DNA of 43,318 bases from Vibrio ichthyoenteri ATCC 700023 (lineage in GTDB: Bacteria; Pseudomonadota; Gammaproteobacteria; Enterobacterales; Vibrionaceae): assembly GCF_000222605.1 (NCBI RefSeq), contig NZ_AFWF01000303.1, positions 1-43,318 of the forward strand, read 5' to 3'. This document shows, in pieces, positions 6,067 to 13,462 of the stretch (position 1 is the first letter of the stretch; each line of letters opens with the position of its first letter). Position numbers and translations under genes: made by a program. The notes below the pieces were generated by a model. The model searched no databases. It saw only the letters and a program-made list of their open reading frames with translations, and was not told where the DNA came from.

Positions 6067-6468
6067 CTAGGCAAAGTGAAGAAAGAGCAGTGCGCCAGTG
6101 ATACCGATAAACGCGCCTGTAAAGGCTGAAATTAACGCGCAGGTCAAAAGGGTATTTAACCCCGCCTTTGGAGGATTAAGTACCGCCATTTGCCTGTGAG
6201 CGTCGATTAGAGCGTTTTTTAGTTCGTTTTGAGCAATGTCGGCAAGTTCGCCTTTCTTGGCGTTAAAATGGGCGTTAGCCGCGTGTATGTATTGGTTGAG
6301 TGCTTCACGCCCTTGAGTAAGGTGTGTATCAATCATGTCTTGAGTGATACCAATGCGCATGGTGGTTTCATCGCGCAATTCTTTGAGTTCTTGATTGAGA
6401 AGTAAGACTTCTCCAAGCATTTCTCTGAGATAGACTTCTCTTAAATCTCTGGTGTTATGTTCTGACAT
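6067..6468 (-). CDS. coiled-coil protein with a C-terminal membrane anchor, 133 aa
   Basis: Not recognised by family. The first 100 residues are helical and charged, with coiled-coil character (LGEVLLLNQELKELRDE). They are followed by one or two membrane spans at about 105-132 (LLTCALISAFTGAFIGITGALLFLHF), leaving almost no residues outside. It lies 15 nt upstream of virB5 in the same direction and just after the terminator of the stb-like operon, so it probably starts the virB5-virB6 transcript. A role in transfer, perhaps an accessory channel or entry-exclusion protein, is inferred from position only. Confidence 0.6.
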   Translation of the reverse strand: MSEHNTRDLREVYLREMLGEVLLLNQELKELRDETTMRIGITQDMIDTHLTQGREALNQYIHAANAHFNAKKGELADIAQNELKNALIDAHRQMAVLNPPKAGLNTLLTCALISAFTGAFIGITGALLFLHFA

Positions 6469-6522
6469 ACATCATCTCTCGATATGGTGGTGTCAAAGTG
6501 GTTGTGCATATATCCACGGATG

Positions 6523-6552
6523 AAAAAAGGGAGCCTTAAACAAGCTCCCTTT
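6523..6552 (-). terminator. terminator of the stb-like operon
   Basis: AAAGGGAGC (6526-6534) pairs with GCTCCCTTT (6544-6552); on the minus strand the stem is followed by six T (complement of A 6523-6528). Confidence 0.85.
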
Positions 6553-6578
6553 CATCGGTGGGTATGTGTGCAACGTGG

Positions 6579-6824
6579 TTACGATTGTTCGCTGTCCCAA
6601 AAGACAAACGCTTTTAGTGGTGCGGTTGCCCCAAGTGGCATGGTGTCGATTTCAATCTCAACGTTTGGCATGGTTGAGTTAGGTTTGTTTTGCCAAAGGG
6701 TTGCGCGTCCAATGGTCGCGTAACGGTTTTTCATTTTTGGCTGGTTGTCTTCACCGAGTTGGTTGCTTGGGTAGCGTTCTGCAATGATGCACACACGTCC
6801 TTTGTCGATAGGTCTGTTACTCAT
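6579..6824 (-). CDS. small third gene of the stb-like operon, 81 aa
   Basis: 81 residues, no membrane segment, with mixed beta-like character (CIIAERYPSN, RYATIGRATLW, VEIEIDTMPLG, LKAFVFWDSE). It is the last gene of the stbA-stbB unit and is followed by the operon terminator. In R388 the equivalent slot holds stbC, whose role is unknown; I cannot confirm homology. The repeated short strands (ATIGRATLWQN, then VEIEID) recall small beta-barrel nucleic-acid-binding proteins, but this is only an impression. Confidence 0.6.
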   Translation of the reverse strand: MSNRPIDKGRVCIIAERYPSNQLGEDNQPKMKNRYATIGRATLWQNKPNSTMPNVEIEIDTMPLGATAPLKAFVFWDSEQS

Positions 6825-6848
6825 GGTCTGGTTTCCTTATGAGAGTGA

Positions 6849-7541
6849 TTATTTGAATAGGTGTTTAAATGTGTTGTCGAGCATTCGCTCAACACCAATC
6901 GCAAGACGTTTAAGCCCCAGCTTAGTGATAAGCTCTGAGCGATGTTGTTTGTCTTCTGTTGTTTGGATTAAGGCTTTGTAGTCAGTTTCATCACTGGCGA
7001 GTTCTTCAATCGAAATAAAATCTGAGATTTCATTTAGCCTGTTAAATAACTCGTTTTCGTGGATGCAGATATTTTCTGAAACGGTGGCGAGATTTTTGCA
7101 ATCGAAAACGGTTTTAAAATCATGTTTGATATTAATATCTTCATCAATCATATTGAAAATAACGCGAATGCGTTCTTTTTCAATGCCGATTTCTTCTAAT
7201 GCTTCGATAGTGGCTACCGTATCGATAATCTGCTTGTTTTTAAATATTGTCGGCACGACAAAATAATCAAAATCTTCTTGGCTCCCGATGGATTTTTTCA
7301 TCTGTACAAGAAAATCTTCAACGTTCGAGGCGCCCACATCAACGATGATATTCTCTTTTTCAAGAACACGTTTAATGATTTCAGTGAAACGTTTACCTTT
7401 AATCTTTTCGTCGTTCGTACCATCACTATTAATGGATTCAACGGAAATGATTTCGCTGCTTTCTAATCGTGGTTTAAGTAGATGCTGAGAAACGACAGAT
7501 TTACCAACATTGCCAGAAAAGTTAATAACACAGATTTTCAT
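6849..7541 (-). CDS. stbB: StbB-like Walker ATPase of a plasmid stability operon
   Basis: 230 residues. The N terminus MKICVINFSGNVGKSVVSQHLL is a deviant Walker A (GNVGKSV) at about residues 10-16, followed by an IIVDVGASN strand (Walker A'/B-like, about residue 65) and FDYFVVPT and IRVIFNMID strands. This is the ParA/MinD-like fold of StbB, the ATPase encoded after StbA in IncW, IncN and related plasmids. In R388, StbB is needed for conjugation and counteracts StbA. Only 7 nt separate it from stbA, so the two are one unit. Confidence 0.8.
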   Translation of the reverse strand: MKICVINFSGNVGKSVVSQHLLKPRLESSEIISVESINSDGTNDEKIKGKRFTEIIKRVLEKENIIVDVGASNVEDFLVQMKKSIGSQEDFDYFVVPTIFKNKQIIDTVATIEALEEIGIEKERIRVIFNMIDEDINIKHDFKTVFDCKNLATVSENICIHENELFNRLNEISDFISIEELASDETDYKALIQTTEDKQHRSELITKLGLKRLAIGVERMLDNTFKHLFK

Positions 7542-7548
7542 TATATTT

Positions 7549-8067
7549 CTATCCTCTTATTCTTTGAGTGATTCTTAATTTTAAATTGGTGACTAATTGT
7601 CGTTTGTCAGAAGTGCTTTTACCTTCTAAATCTTTCACGTTGCCACCTAATACTGCATAACGGTTTTCTAATCCGCTTGCTGCGTAATATTCGTCTAACA
7701 TTTTTTGAAGTTCTTCTTCGCCGTGTAATGTTTCTGGTTGAACTTCTTTTGATGATGGGTTGTTATCAGTTGAGATAACCGATGATGATATTGGCTTTGT
7801 TTCTATTTCTAGTTTATTAGTTGGTTTTCCACCTTGTTCTTTTCTTATTCTGTACAAATTAACTTTCAAAGTGTTTTTTGTTACTGGAATATCGTTTTGA
7901 TTTAAAAAACTGACCACATGATCTATAGAAAGACCATCATCAATAACGGTTTCTATTGTTTCATATAGGAGTTGTATTTTTTTTGATTTGGATTTTCGTG
8001 AGTGAATCTCACTGTAGGCTAATAGAGCTTCTTTGAGCTGATTTAAGCCTTGTAGGTGACTTGTCAT
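7549..8067 (-). CDS. stbA: StbA-like DNA-binding plasmid stability protein
   Basis: 172 residues. The N-terminal 75 residues are a helical DNA-binding region (KKIQLLYETIETVIDDGLS, VVSFLNQNDIPVTKNTLKVNL, with a helix-turn-helix ending IPVTKNTLKVNLYRIRKEQ). A polar linker rich in Ser, Thr and Pro and a short C-terminal domain (MLDEYYAASGLENRYAVLG) follow. R388 StbA binds arrays of 9-bp direct repeats with 11-bp periodicity next to oriT, positions the plasmid in the cell and represses its own operon. Here 13 GTAC repeats with the same periodicity begin 29 bp upstream of the ATG, which strongly supports the call. Confidence 0.83.
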   Translation of the reverse strand: MTSHLQGLNQLKEALLAYSEIHSRKSKSKKIQLLYETIETVIDDGLSIDHVVSFLNQNDIPVTKNTLKVNLYRIRKEQGGKPTNKLEIETKPISSSVISTDNNPSSKEVQPETLHGEEELQKMLDEYYAASGLENRYAVLGGNVKDLEGKSTSDKRQLVTNLKLRITQRIRG

Positions 8068-8095
8068 AGCTGTTTATTTAGCTCGATAGTTTTTT

Positions 8096-8229
8096 GTACT
8101 ACAGGTGTACCTCTGCTGTACTTCTGTTGTACCCGAAACGTACCTTTTTTGTACCTAGTTGTACTCTGGTGTACCTTTCTTGTACTTCTTCTGTACTCAC
8201 CTTGTACCCAAGTTGTACTCTTTGTGTAC
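8096..8229. repeat. array of 13 GTAC direct repeats, StbA-type operator/centromere
   Basis: GTAC occurs at 8096, 8107, 8118, 8129, 8140, 8151, 8161, 8171, 8182, 8193, 8204, 8215 and 8226. The spacing is 11 bp except for two 10-bp steps, so all copies face the same side of the helix. The extended unit is roughly TTGTACYTNTG, with T/G before and C/T after the core. It lies immediately upstream of stbA, where R388 has its stbDR arrays. Likely roles: StbA binding, autoregulation and plasmid segregation. Confidence 0.85.
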
Positions 8230-8245
8230 CCTGATTTCAAACACA

Positions 8246-8320
8246 GGCACGATGGGCATGTATGACAATTTCTACTCCGTATCAATTTATACATGCCAGT
8301 GCCAAAGGGTAGCCCCTTTG
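8246..8320. other. oriT: candidate origin of transfer (oriT)
   Basis: GGCAC (8246-8250) and GGCATGTAT (8255-8263) are mirrored by ATACATGCC (8289-8297) and GTGCC (8299-8303), an inverted repeat around a 25-nt loop. A second hairpin CAAAGGG-TAGC-CCCTTTG (8303-8320) is adjacent. It lies between the stbA repeat array and the end of the relaxase gene; in R388 oriT is next to the stb operon. I cannot identify the nick site. CCCTGC near 8332 resembles part of the MOBP nic consensus, but this is weak. Confidence 0.4.
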
Positions 8321-8406
8321 AAACCCGCCACGCCCTGCGCCGAACTCGCCCAAAAATGTGATCATTTTCGCCCCACCCTAAAGGGGACGCGCTGCGTCTT
8401 CTCTGC

Positions 8407-11400
8407 CTATCTGTCCCAGCCTTTTGCTGGTTGTTTTTGTTGTGTTGTTTGTTGCTGTTGCTCTTGGGATGGATTATTTTCCTTATGTTTCGATTCCGCT
8501 TTGGCAATAATATTTTCGCCTTTTTCAAATTCGAGTTTGCGCTGTGCAAATTGCTCATTCATTGCTTTATCGGTAAAGGTAATATCAAGTTTATTCTTAA
8601 CGGCAACGTCAATTAATTGTGTCTTGTACTCTTGTGTACCTCGCACATCTAAATGTTTACCGTATTTCTCGATAGATAATCGCAAGCCTATTTCAACGGC
8701 TTTGTCACTATTGTTTTCTATCTTCACATCTTTACCACGGTCGGTAACTAATTTATCTTTCCCTAAGTAATACGTTACATGACCTTGCTTGTTTGTTTCG
8801 TGAGTGATGTTGTCACCCATATCTTTTGCTGGTAATGGTTTGTATTCTTTTGCGCTTTTATCTTTAGGTTCAATAACTGAGTCTTGATGTTGACCTTTAG
8901 ATGTTGCTTTGGTTTTTTCTGGTGCAGATTTATTGTTCTTTTCCACTTCCATTTCTGTAATGGTTTTTCGTTGCGTCTGCATGAACTTATTTTTATAGTC
9001 AAGGATACGTTGTTTATCTTTTTCTTGAGCTGTGTGTATCTGTTTTAAAGATTCGTTAATTTCTTTGGGTTTTAATTGGTGTGTTTCTTTTAATAATTGA
9101 CTGGCTGTTAATTGTTTGCCATTGAATTCTATTCTATCGACTTTCTCTGTTTTAGTAATTGAGTTTGCGTTAATGCCGAGTTCTTTTAGTTTTGGATAAT
9201 GGATTAATATTCTGCTGGCTTCGGTATGTTTATCGTAAAATGCCGTTGTGCCTTGCTCTGGTTCTTTTTGTTTCGGTGATGATGTGGTTTCGGCTTTAAT
9301 TGGATTAACTTGTTCTTTTCTCCAAGCTTCGTAACTGTTGTCATTATTTAATGCCTGAGCTGTTTGCTCTGATTGATAACCTTCATTAAACACTTTTTCC
9401 AATGGCGTATTCGTTTGTTTAAATGGATTTTCAGTAATACCGAGCTTATGCGCGGTTGCGCCCAATCCTTCTGCTGAGGTGAGTAAGTCACTCATCTGGT
9501 TTGTTTTACGTCCATCGGTTGACGCGCTTTGTATCTCTTTGGTCAAGGCATTGGCTGCTTTATGGAAATCTTGAATAGCTTTTGTTTTAAGTTCTTGGTC
9601 GGTAGCTTTAGTCACTTGCCACTCATTGCGCAGTGCCTCGATGTTTTCACGCTTAATTGAGCCGTCAGGCTGTTGTTGTTTCGTCGTGACTACCACATCT
9701 TTCTGCCCTGCTTGAGTGAGCTTGATTTTGTCACCTACTTGAATAGCATTTTCCTTCATCGCACGGGCAAGGTCTTTGCCCCATAATTCACGGGTCATAC
9801 CGTTATTGTCTAGTGTGACAACGTAGCTTTTTTCATTCTTTTTGTTGTGTTGGTAGTGCGCTTCACCGTGACTTACTACCGTTCCTAGTTCTTCTCTCAT
9901 AAGGCTTGTTTCCTTGGTTAAATGGCTATGCTGTTTTAATGCGTCACGCGCCTGTCGGCTGGCTTGCTTAAACTGCATATCAAAAATGACCTTGTTCATC
10001 TGAGCGATAGAAAGGGCGATTTTCTGCTCCTCTTTGCTCAGTGTTGGGTCGGCTTTAATGGCTTGTTTTTCGATGCGATACTCAGCAAGGTATTGCGCTC
10101 TGGTATCGCGCTCGATGCTCAGCTGACTACGCCATGCGGCACGGATGAGGTTTGGCTCTGGCTTATCAGTAATGGCTCTACGTGGGTCAATACCTTGTTG
10201 GTGCAAGTATTCATCTTCAAGGTACTTTTTGGCTTCATGCCAAGATAAGTGCATCTCTTTGGTTAAGAAGTCGCTGGCGTTGAGATTGCGATTTCCGCAA
10301 GTGATACGAGGTGTTCCGTCCTTTGCCGTTGTCACTGCATACTTGTTGGCATTTAAGCCGTGTGTGCGCTCTAGCGAGGTAAGTAAAGCCTTTGCTTCTA
10401 TCACCTTCTGTATCTGTTTTATCTCAGGCAATATCCGCTGCTGATGGTCATACAGGATTTGGTCTAGTGCGTTGCTTGCTGCGCGTTGGGTGAGAGTAGG
10501 GCTTTGATTTCTTGCGTGTCGTTTGAGATAGGTAATAGCAGCTCTTGCAGCTCGTCGATTAACGAAATTTCTGCCTCCTGATTCAATACCCCCACGACTT
10601 CGTTGAGCATCACGCAAATGTCGCTCTGCTGAGTGCAAAGCATCTCGACTTTTTTCGATAGTTCGTCCAATTGACTCAATACTTGGTCTTGGAAGCTCTG
10701 GTTGTCTAAATTGCTCATCGGTTGCATTCCTTTTTTGGGATAAAAATTCTTGTTGTTGCTCTGGTGTCATTGCTTTGTATTTATGGCGATTGCCAAAATG
10801 GAGGTATCGCAGTTCATAACATCGCGTTTCATTCCAGTGCGCTAAGTCCTGATGGTGTTTGGGGCTGGCTTGGTATTCACTTAAACCTTCTTGCCAGTAG
10901 GTTGATTCATCATGGTTTAAGTTTTGATGTTTTTGCGCTTGTGTCATTGAGACAAACGGAGTGAGAAAGACTGGCTCTTTGAGGTTGATGCCCTTTTTCT
11001 CGCCTTTGGCTCGAATGTTCAAATATTCATTGGGTTGCCTTTCAAGGCGCGTGGTGACGCGATAGCCTGACTCTTTGAGTTTGTCTGCAAATTCTGCCAT
11101 GCTTTTTATGTCGTGATTAAGTAAGACCTCTAAGGCTCGTTCTTTGTGCTCACGATTGAGCGTTGGAAATAAGTCCCCCTTGTGGCGACTGACTAATGAT
11201 GCCCCATCAACAAGCTCTGTTCGTACATGTTGCTTTGGGCTGGCGAGTCCGTATTTTTCATTTATGACCTCTTGAAAAGAGTCAATATGATTCTTATGAA
11301 GATCTGTTTTCCCAAATGGCTCTATACGCTTTCCCGTCACCAAATTGGTTTGTGGGATCACTACGTGGATATGCGGTTTTCGCTCTATCTCCTGACCCGT

Positions 11401-11739
11401 TGAACGGTCGGTGTAGGTTTTGACTTTAGGTAAGTGCGCTTCGGCATAAAAAGTGTATTCATCTTCGTGATACGCTTTCATGGCAAACGCTTTAAATTCA
11501 TAGGTGATCGCTTTAAGTGTTTCTCGGTCAAGGTGATCTTCTTTAAACGATAACGTGATATGCAAATAACGTTGTGCCTTGGTTTCCATTTGCTGGATCA
11601 CATCATTGGCTAGGTCTAAATCACCGTCTAAAATTACTCGTTCATCCAGCTCATCACGCGAGAGTTCCCGTCCATTTTTTACCCCTTGTTCGAGGTATTC
11701 TTGTATCCCATCATTGCCGCCTTTTACTCTAATCAACAT
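8407..11739 (-). CDS. conjugative relaxase (MOBP-like HUH endonuclease), 1110 aa
   Basis: The N-terminal 200 residues form the relaxase domain. A probable catalytic Tyr15 sits in GGNDGIQEYLEQG, followed by RELSRDELDERVILDGDL, YLHITLSF (His60), an AEAHLP His102 and the metal-binding HUH pair in KPHIHVVIPQTN (His123, His125). The remaining 900 residues are helical, Gln/Lys-rich and low in complexity toward the end; no helicase motifs were seen, which argues against a MOBF TraI/TrwC. The protein would nick oriT, stay covalently attached to the strand and be exported through VirD4. Its start overlaps the end of mobC by 11 nt. A separate 84-codon gene is embedded in another frame around 10.5-10.7 kb. 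The exact MOB class (MOBP against a related clade) is uncertain. Confidence 0.85.
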   Translation of the reverse strand: MLIRVKGGNDGIQEYLEQGVKNGRELSRDELDERVILDGDLDLANDVIQQMETKAQRYLHITLSFKEDHLDRETLKAITYEFKAFAMKAYHEDEYTFYAEAHLPKVKTYTDRSTGQEIERKPHIHVVIPQTNLVTGKRIEPFGKTDLHKNHIDSFQEVINEKYGLASPKQHVRTELVDGASLVSRHKGDLFPTLNREHKERALEVLLNHDIKSMAEFADKLKESGYRVTTRLERQPNEYLNIRAKGEKKGINLKEPVFLTPFVSMTQAQKHQNLNHDESTYWQEGLSEYQASPKHHQDLAHWNETRCYELRYLHFGNRHKYKAMTPEQQQEFLSQKRNATDEQFRQPELPRPSIESIGRTIEKSRDALHSAERHLRDAQRSRGGIESGGRNFVNRRAARAAITYLKRHARNQSPTLTQRAASNALDQILYDHQQRILPEIKQIQKVIEAKALLTSLERTHGLNANKYAVTTAKDGTPRITCGNRNLNASDFLTKEMHLSWHEAKKYLEDEYLHQQGIDPRRAITDKPEPNLIRAAWRSQLSIERDTRAQYLAEYRIEKQAIKADPTLSKEEQKIALSIAQMNKVIFDMQFKQASRQARDALKQHSHLTKETSLMREELGTVVSHGEAHYQHNKKNEKSYVVTLDNNGMTRELWGKDLARAMKENAIQVGDKIKLTQAGQKDVVVTTKQQQPDGSIKRENIEALRNEWQVTKATDQELKTKAIQDFHKAANALTKEIQSASTDGRKTNQMSDLLTSAEGLGATAHKLGITENPFKQTNTPLEKVFNEGYQSEQTAQALNNDNSYEAWRKEQVNPIKAETTSSPKQKEPEQGTTAFYDKHTEASRILIHYPKLKELGINANSITKTEKVDRIEFNGKQLTASQLLKETHQLKPKEINESLKQIHTAQEKDKQRILDYKNKFMQTQRKTITEMEVEKNNKSAPEKTKATSKGQHQDSVIEPKDKSAKEYKPLPAKDMGDNITHETNKQGHVTYYLGKDKLVTDRGKDVKIENNSDKAVEIGLRLSIEKYGKHLDVRGTQEYKTQLIDVAVKNKLDITFTDKAMNEQFAQRKLEFEKGENIIAKAESKHKENNPSQEQQQQTTQQKQPAKGWDR
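10464..10718 (-). CDS. gene nested inside the relaxase gene (mobB/mobD-like position), 84 aa
   Basis: Same strand as the relaxase, different frame. AAGGA lies 9 nt before ATG 10718. The 84-residue product is acidic and helical, with regular hydrophobic spacing (FQDQVLSQLDELSKKVEML, then EISLIDELQELLLP) as in a coiled-coil protein. Unlike other out-of-frame readings in the region, it has an ordinary protein composition. Mobilisation genes embedded within relaxase genes are known in ColE1 (mbeB and mbeD within mbeA) and R1162 (mobB in mobA). I infer a similar accessory role in the relaxosome. Homology to those proteins cannot be shown by eye. Confidence 0.55.
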   Translation of the reverse strand: MSNLDNQSFQDQVLSQLDELSKKVEMLCTQQSDICVMLNEVVGVLNQEAEISLIDELQELLLPISNDTQEIKALLSPNAQQATH

Positions 11740-12079
11740 GCTCTAACCCTTTCTTTAAATCGTTTCTGATGTGAGTAAGTGATAGTGAGATGGTTTCAAA
11801 CAATTGTCTTGTCACCATGCCTTGTAAGTTGTAACTGTTGAGCTGGTGTGCTATTTGGTTGAGGTTGTTTGATGCTTTGTTGTAAAGCATTCGCAAATGC
11901 TTTTTATCAAGACTGGCTTTAGGTTCACGAGCTACGATGTAGTATTGATCGTTCAATACGCGCTCACGCAGTAATTCAGATTCAGTGGTGTTTGCTTCTT
12001 TTACCTTTGTTTGAAACGCTTCTTTTTCGTTTGCAGTGACTCGAAAGATGATGCGGCAGTTTTTTTTCTCTTGACTCAT
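11729..12079 (-). CDS. mobC: MobC-like relaxosome accessory protein
   Basis: 116 residues from ATG 12079. It opens with a basic RHH-like strand (KNCRIIFRVTANEKEAFQTKV) and ends with a MobC-type helical region containing LYNKASNNLNQIAHQLN, very close to the NNLNQIA motif of MobC proteins. MobC binds oriT and helps melt it for the relaxase. It directly precedes the relaxase, whose start codon it overlaps. An upstream extension to 12196 is open, but it runs through the terminator and the end of the previous gene. ATG 12085 is 6 nt upstream and also possible. There is no strong ribosome site. Confidence 0.82.
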   Translation of the reverse strand: MSQEKKNCRIIFRVTANEKEAFQTKVKEANTTESELLRERVLNDQYYIVAREPKASLDKKHLRMLYNKASNNLNQIAHQLNSYNLQGMVTRQLFETISLSLTHIRNDLKKGLEHVD

Positions 12080-12086
12080 CGGCATT

Positions 12087-12108
12087 AAAAAAGCCGCATT
12101 GCTGTGGC
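12087..12108 (-). terminator. terminator after the TrbM-like gene
   Basis: On the minus strand GCCACA-GCAA-TGCGGC (one G-T pair) is followed by TTTTTT. It ends just 8 nt before the mobC start, so expression of mobC must come from read-through or a promoter inside this short space. Confidence 0.65.
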
Positions 12109-12119
12109 TTATCCTGTAG

Positions 12120-12554
12120 TTAGCGTTGGTAGTAATACTTATTGCCGTACTTTTGCCCATCCATAAATGTTTCGGTGAAATACCATGTGCTGACACAACC
12201 TTTTGGTTCCCAAATCAACTGGTGGTCTTGACCGCCTGAATCCACGTAGCGAACGCATTTTTGACCATCAATGAATGAACCGTCTTGCATTCTGGCGGCT
12301 GGCGTTTCGCGTGAGGTCATGGTTGCACCTTGAATGGGAGCATCTTTGACGATGCACTGACCAAAATCAGGCAAGGGTGGTTTGAACTTTTTGAGGCGGT
12401 CTTTAAATGCGCTTTTTGCATCACCACAACCGCTAGGGAAGCCTTGAGGCAAGCAAAGCCAAATTGCGCAATCTTTTTCATTAACGGCATAACTAGGCGC
12501 AGCCAAGCCTAAGCTGCTTATTAGAAAGCCGCTTATCAGAAGTGTTTTTTTCAT
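12120..12554 (-). CDS. TrbM/KikA-like periplasmic conjugation protein
   Basis: 144 residues with a signal peptide (MKKTLLISGFLISSLGLAAP, cleavage near SYA). The mature part has six or more cysteines in a pattern characteristic of the TrbM family: KDCAIWLCLPQGFPSGCGDA, then a basic helix (FKDRLKKFKPPLPDF), GQC, QKCVRYVD and KGCVSTWYF. TrbM-like proteins accompany P-type transfer systems and are probably periplasmic, disulfide-rich proteins of unknown function. It lies between mobC and two OmpA-like envelope genes in the same direction. The family assignment is from memory of the CAIWLCLP-x-GFPSGC pattern. Confidence 0.7.
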   Translation of the reverse strand: MKKTLLISGFLISSLGLAAPSYAVNEKDCAIWLCLPQGFPSGCGDAKSAFKDRLKKFKPPLPDFGQCIVKDAPIQGATMTSRETPAARMQDGSFIDGQKCVRYVDSGGQDHQLIWEPKGCVSTWYFTETFMDGQKYGNKYYYQR

Positions 12555-12626
12555 TTAATTTACTCTGTAATTAAGTGCATCGGAGGTGAATGAGCAAAAC
12601 ATTCAGTTGAGTAGGCAATAACTCTC

Positions 12627-13436
12627 CTACAGAATTAATTTGATGGTCACTGAGTGCGTGTCAGGACTGTTTAAAATCGGTTTTAACGCTGATGGTGTAA
12701 TGCCGTTTTCACTGAGTATTTTAATTACGTCGTAGACGGCTAGAGCGTTAGCACTTGATACCTCGATAGATTTAAACGGAGTGTGATTAGTGAGATACAA
12801 AAGTTCGTTTAGCTGCGAGGCTGACAGGCTGGTTTTGTCATTTTTGATCTCAAAAGAAAATGCCCGTAATTCGACGGGCATAGATGGATTTTTAGCAGGG
12901 GCATAATAGGGCTTAAACAAGAAGCTCAGATTCACCATGATGCTATGGCTACCATAAGAGCCGTATACATCATTATCTATTTGTCCGATGTATTGATAGC
13001 CCATTGATGCTCGAACATGCGGTGTAAAGTAATACCCTAAACCTGCTTCGAAAATCGGTGAAAACCCATCAAAAGATTCATTTACGCCTTTGTCGCTTCT
13101 GTCAGATTGCCAGTAAGCAACGCCGAGCTTTCCGTAAGTGTAGAACGCTTCATTAATTAGATATTGGTAAGTTAATTTACTATCAATGAATTGGTTTTCT
13201 ACACTGATTTGATTGGCTGAGAGTTTGCCGTGGTGCTGGTAGCCAAGCTCAATGCCGAGTGCGTCAGTCAATAACAATTCTCCTGATACCCCCCAAATAC
13301 CGCCAGTAGGTGAGCTATTACCGAGGGGGATATCCGTACTAAATTGGTAGCCGCCTTTTAAGGTTAACGCAGGGTTAACGTCAGCCAATGCTGCGGTCGA
13401 AAGGAGCAGCGCGCTGGCAGCAATAAATGTTTTCAT
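12627..13436 (-). CDS. OmpA-like outer membrane beta-barrel protein with a degenerate C-terminal domain
   Basis: 269 residues. Signal peptide MKTFIAASALLLSTAALA, then an eight-strand OmpA-type barrel: ALTLKGGYQF, GIELGYQHHG, YTYGKLGVAYW, PIFEAGLGYYF, RASMGYQYIG and SIMVNLSFLF are alternating strands ending in aromatic residues. The last 85 residues (LRAFSFEIKN, LLYLTNH, ANALAVYDVIKILSENGITPS) look like an eroded OmpA peptidoglycan-binding domain that lacks the usual Asp and NRR. It is 26 nt downstream of the OmpA-like lipoprotein gene. Together they could anchor or stabilise the mating pair, but that is inferred from position. Confidence 0.75.
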   Translation of the reverse strand: MKTFIAASALLLSTAALADVNPALTLKGGYQFSTDIPLGNSSPTGGIWGVSGELLLTDALGIELGYQHHGKLSANQISVENQFIDSKLTYQYLINEAFYTYGKLGVAYWQSDRSDKGVNESFDGFSPIFEAGLGYYFTPHVRASMGYQYIGQIDNDVYGSYGSHSIMVNLSFLFKPYYAPAKNPSMPVELRAFSFEIKNDKTSLSASQLNELLYLTNHTPFKSIEVSSANALAVYDVIKILSENGITPSALKPILNSPDTHSVTIKLIL

Positions 13437-13462
13437 TTTTTGTTCTCTTTATCGGAAGATTC

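Noticed and set aside
8096-8229. GTAC array as a CRISPR
   Set aside because: Units are only 11 bp with no 25-35 bp spacers and no cas genes; it fits an StbA-type operator.
8159-8770. 203-codon plus-strand frame and neighbours (8064-8558 minus)
   Set aside because: Cys- and Ser-rich translation of the repeat array, oriT region and relaxase antisense; not protein-like.
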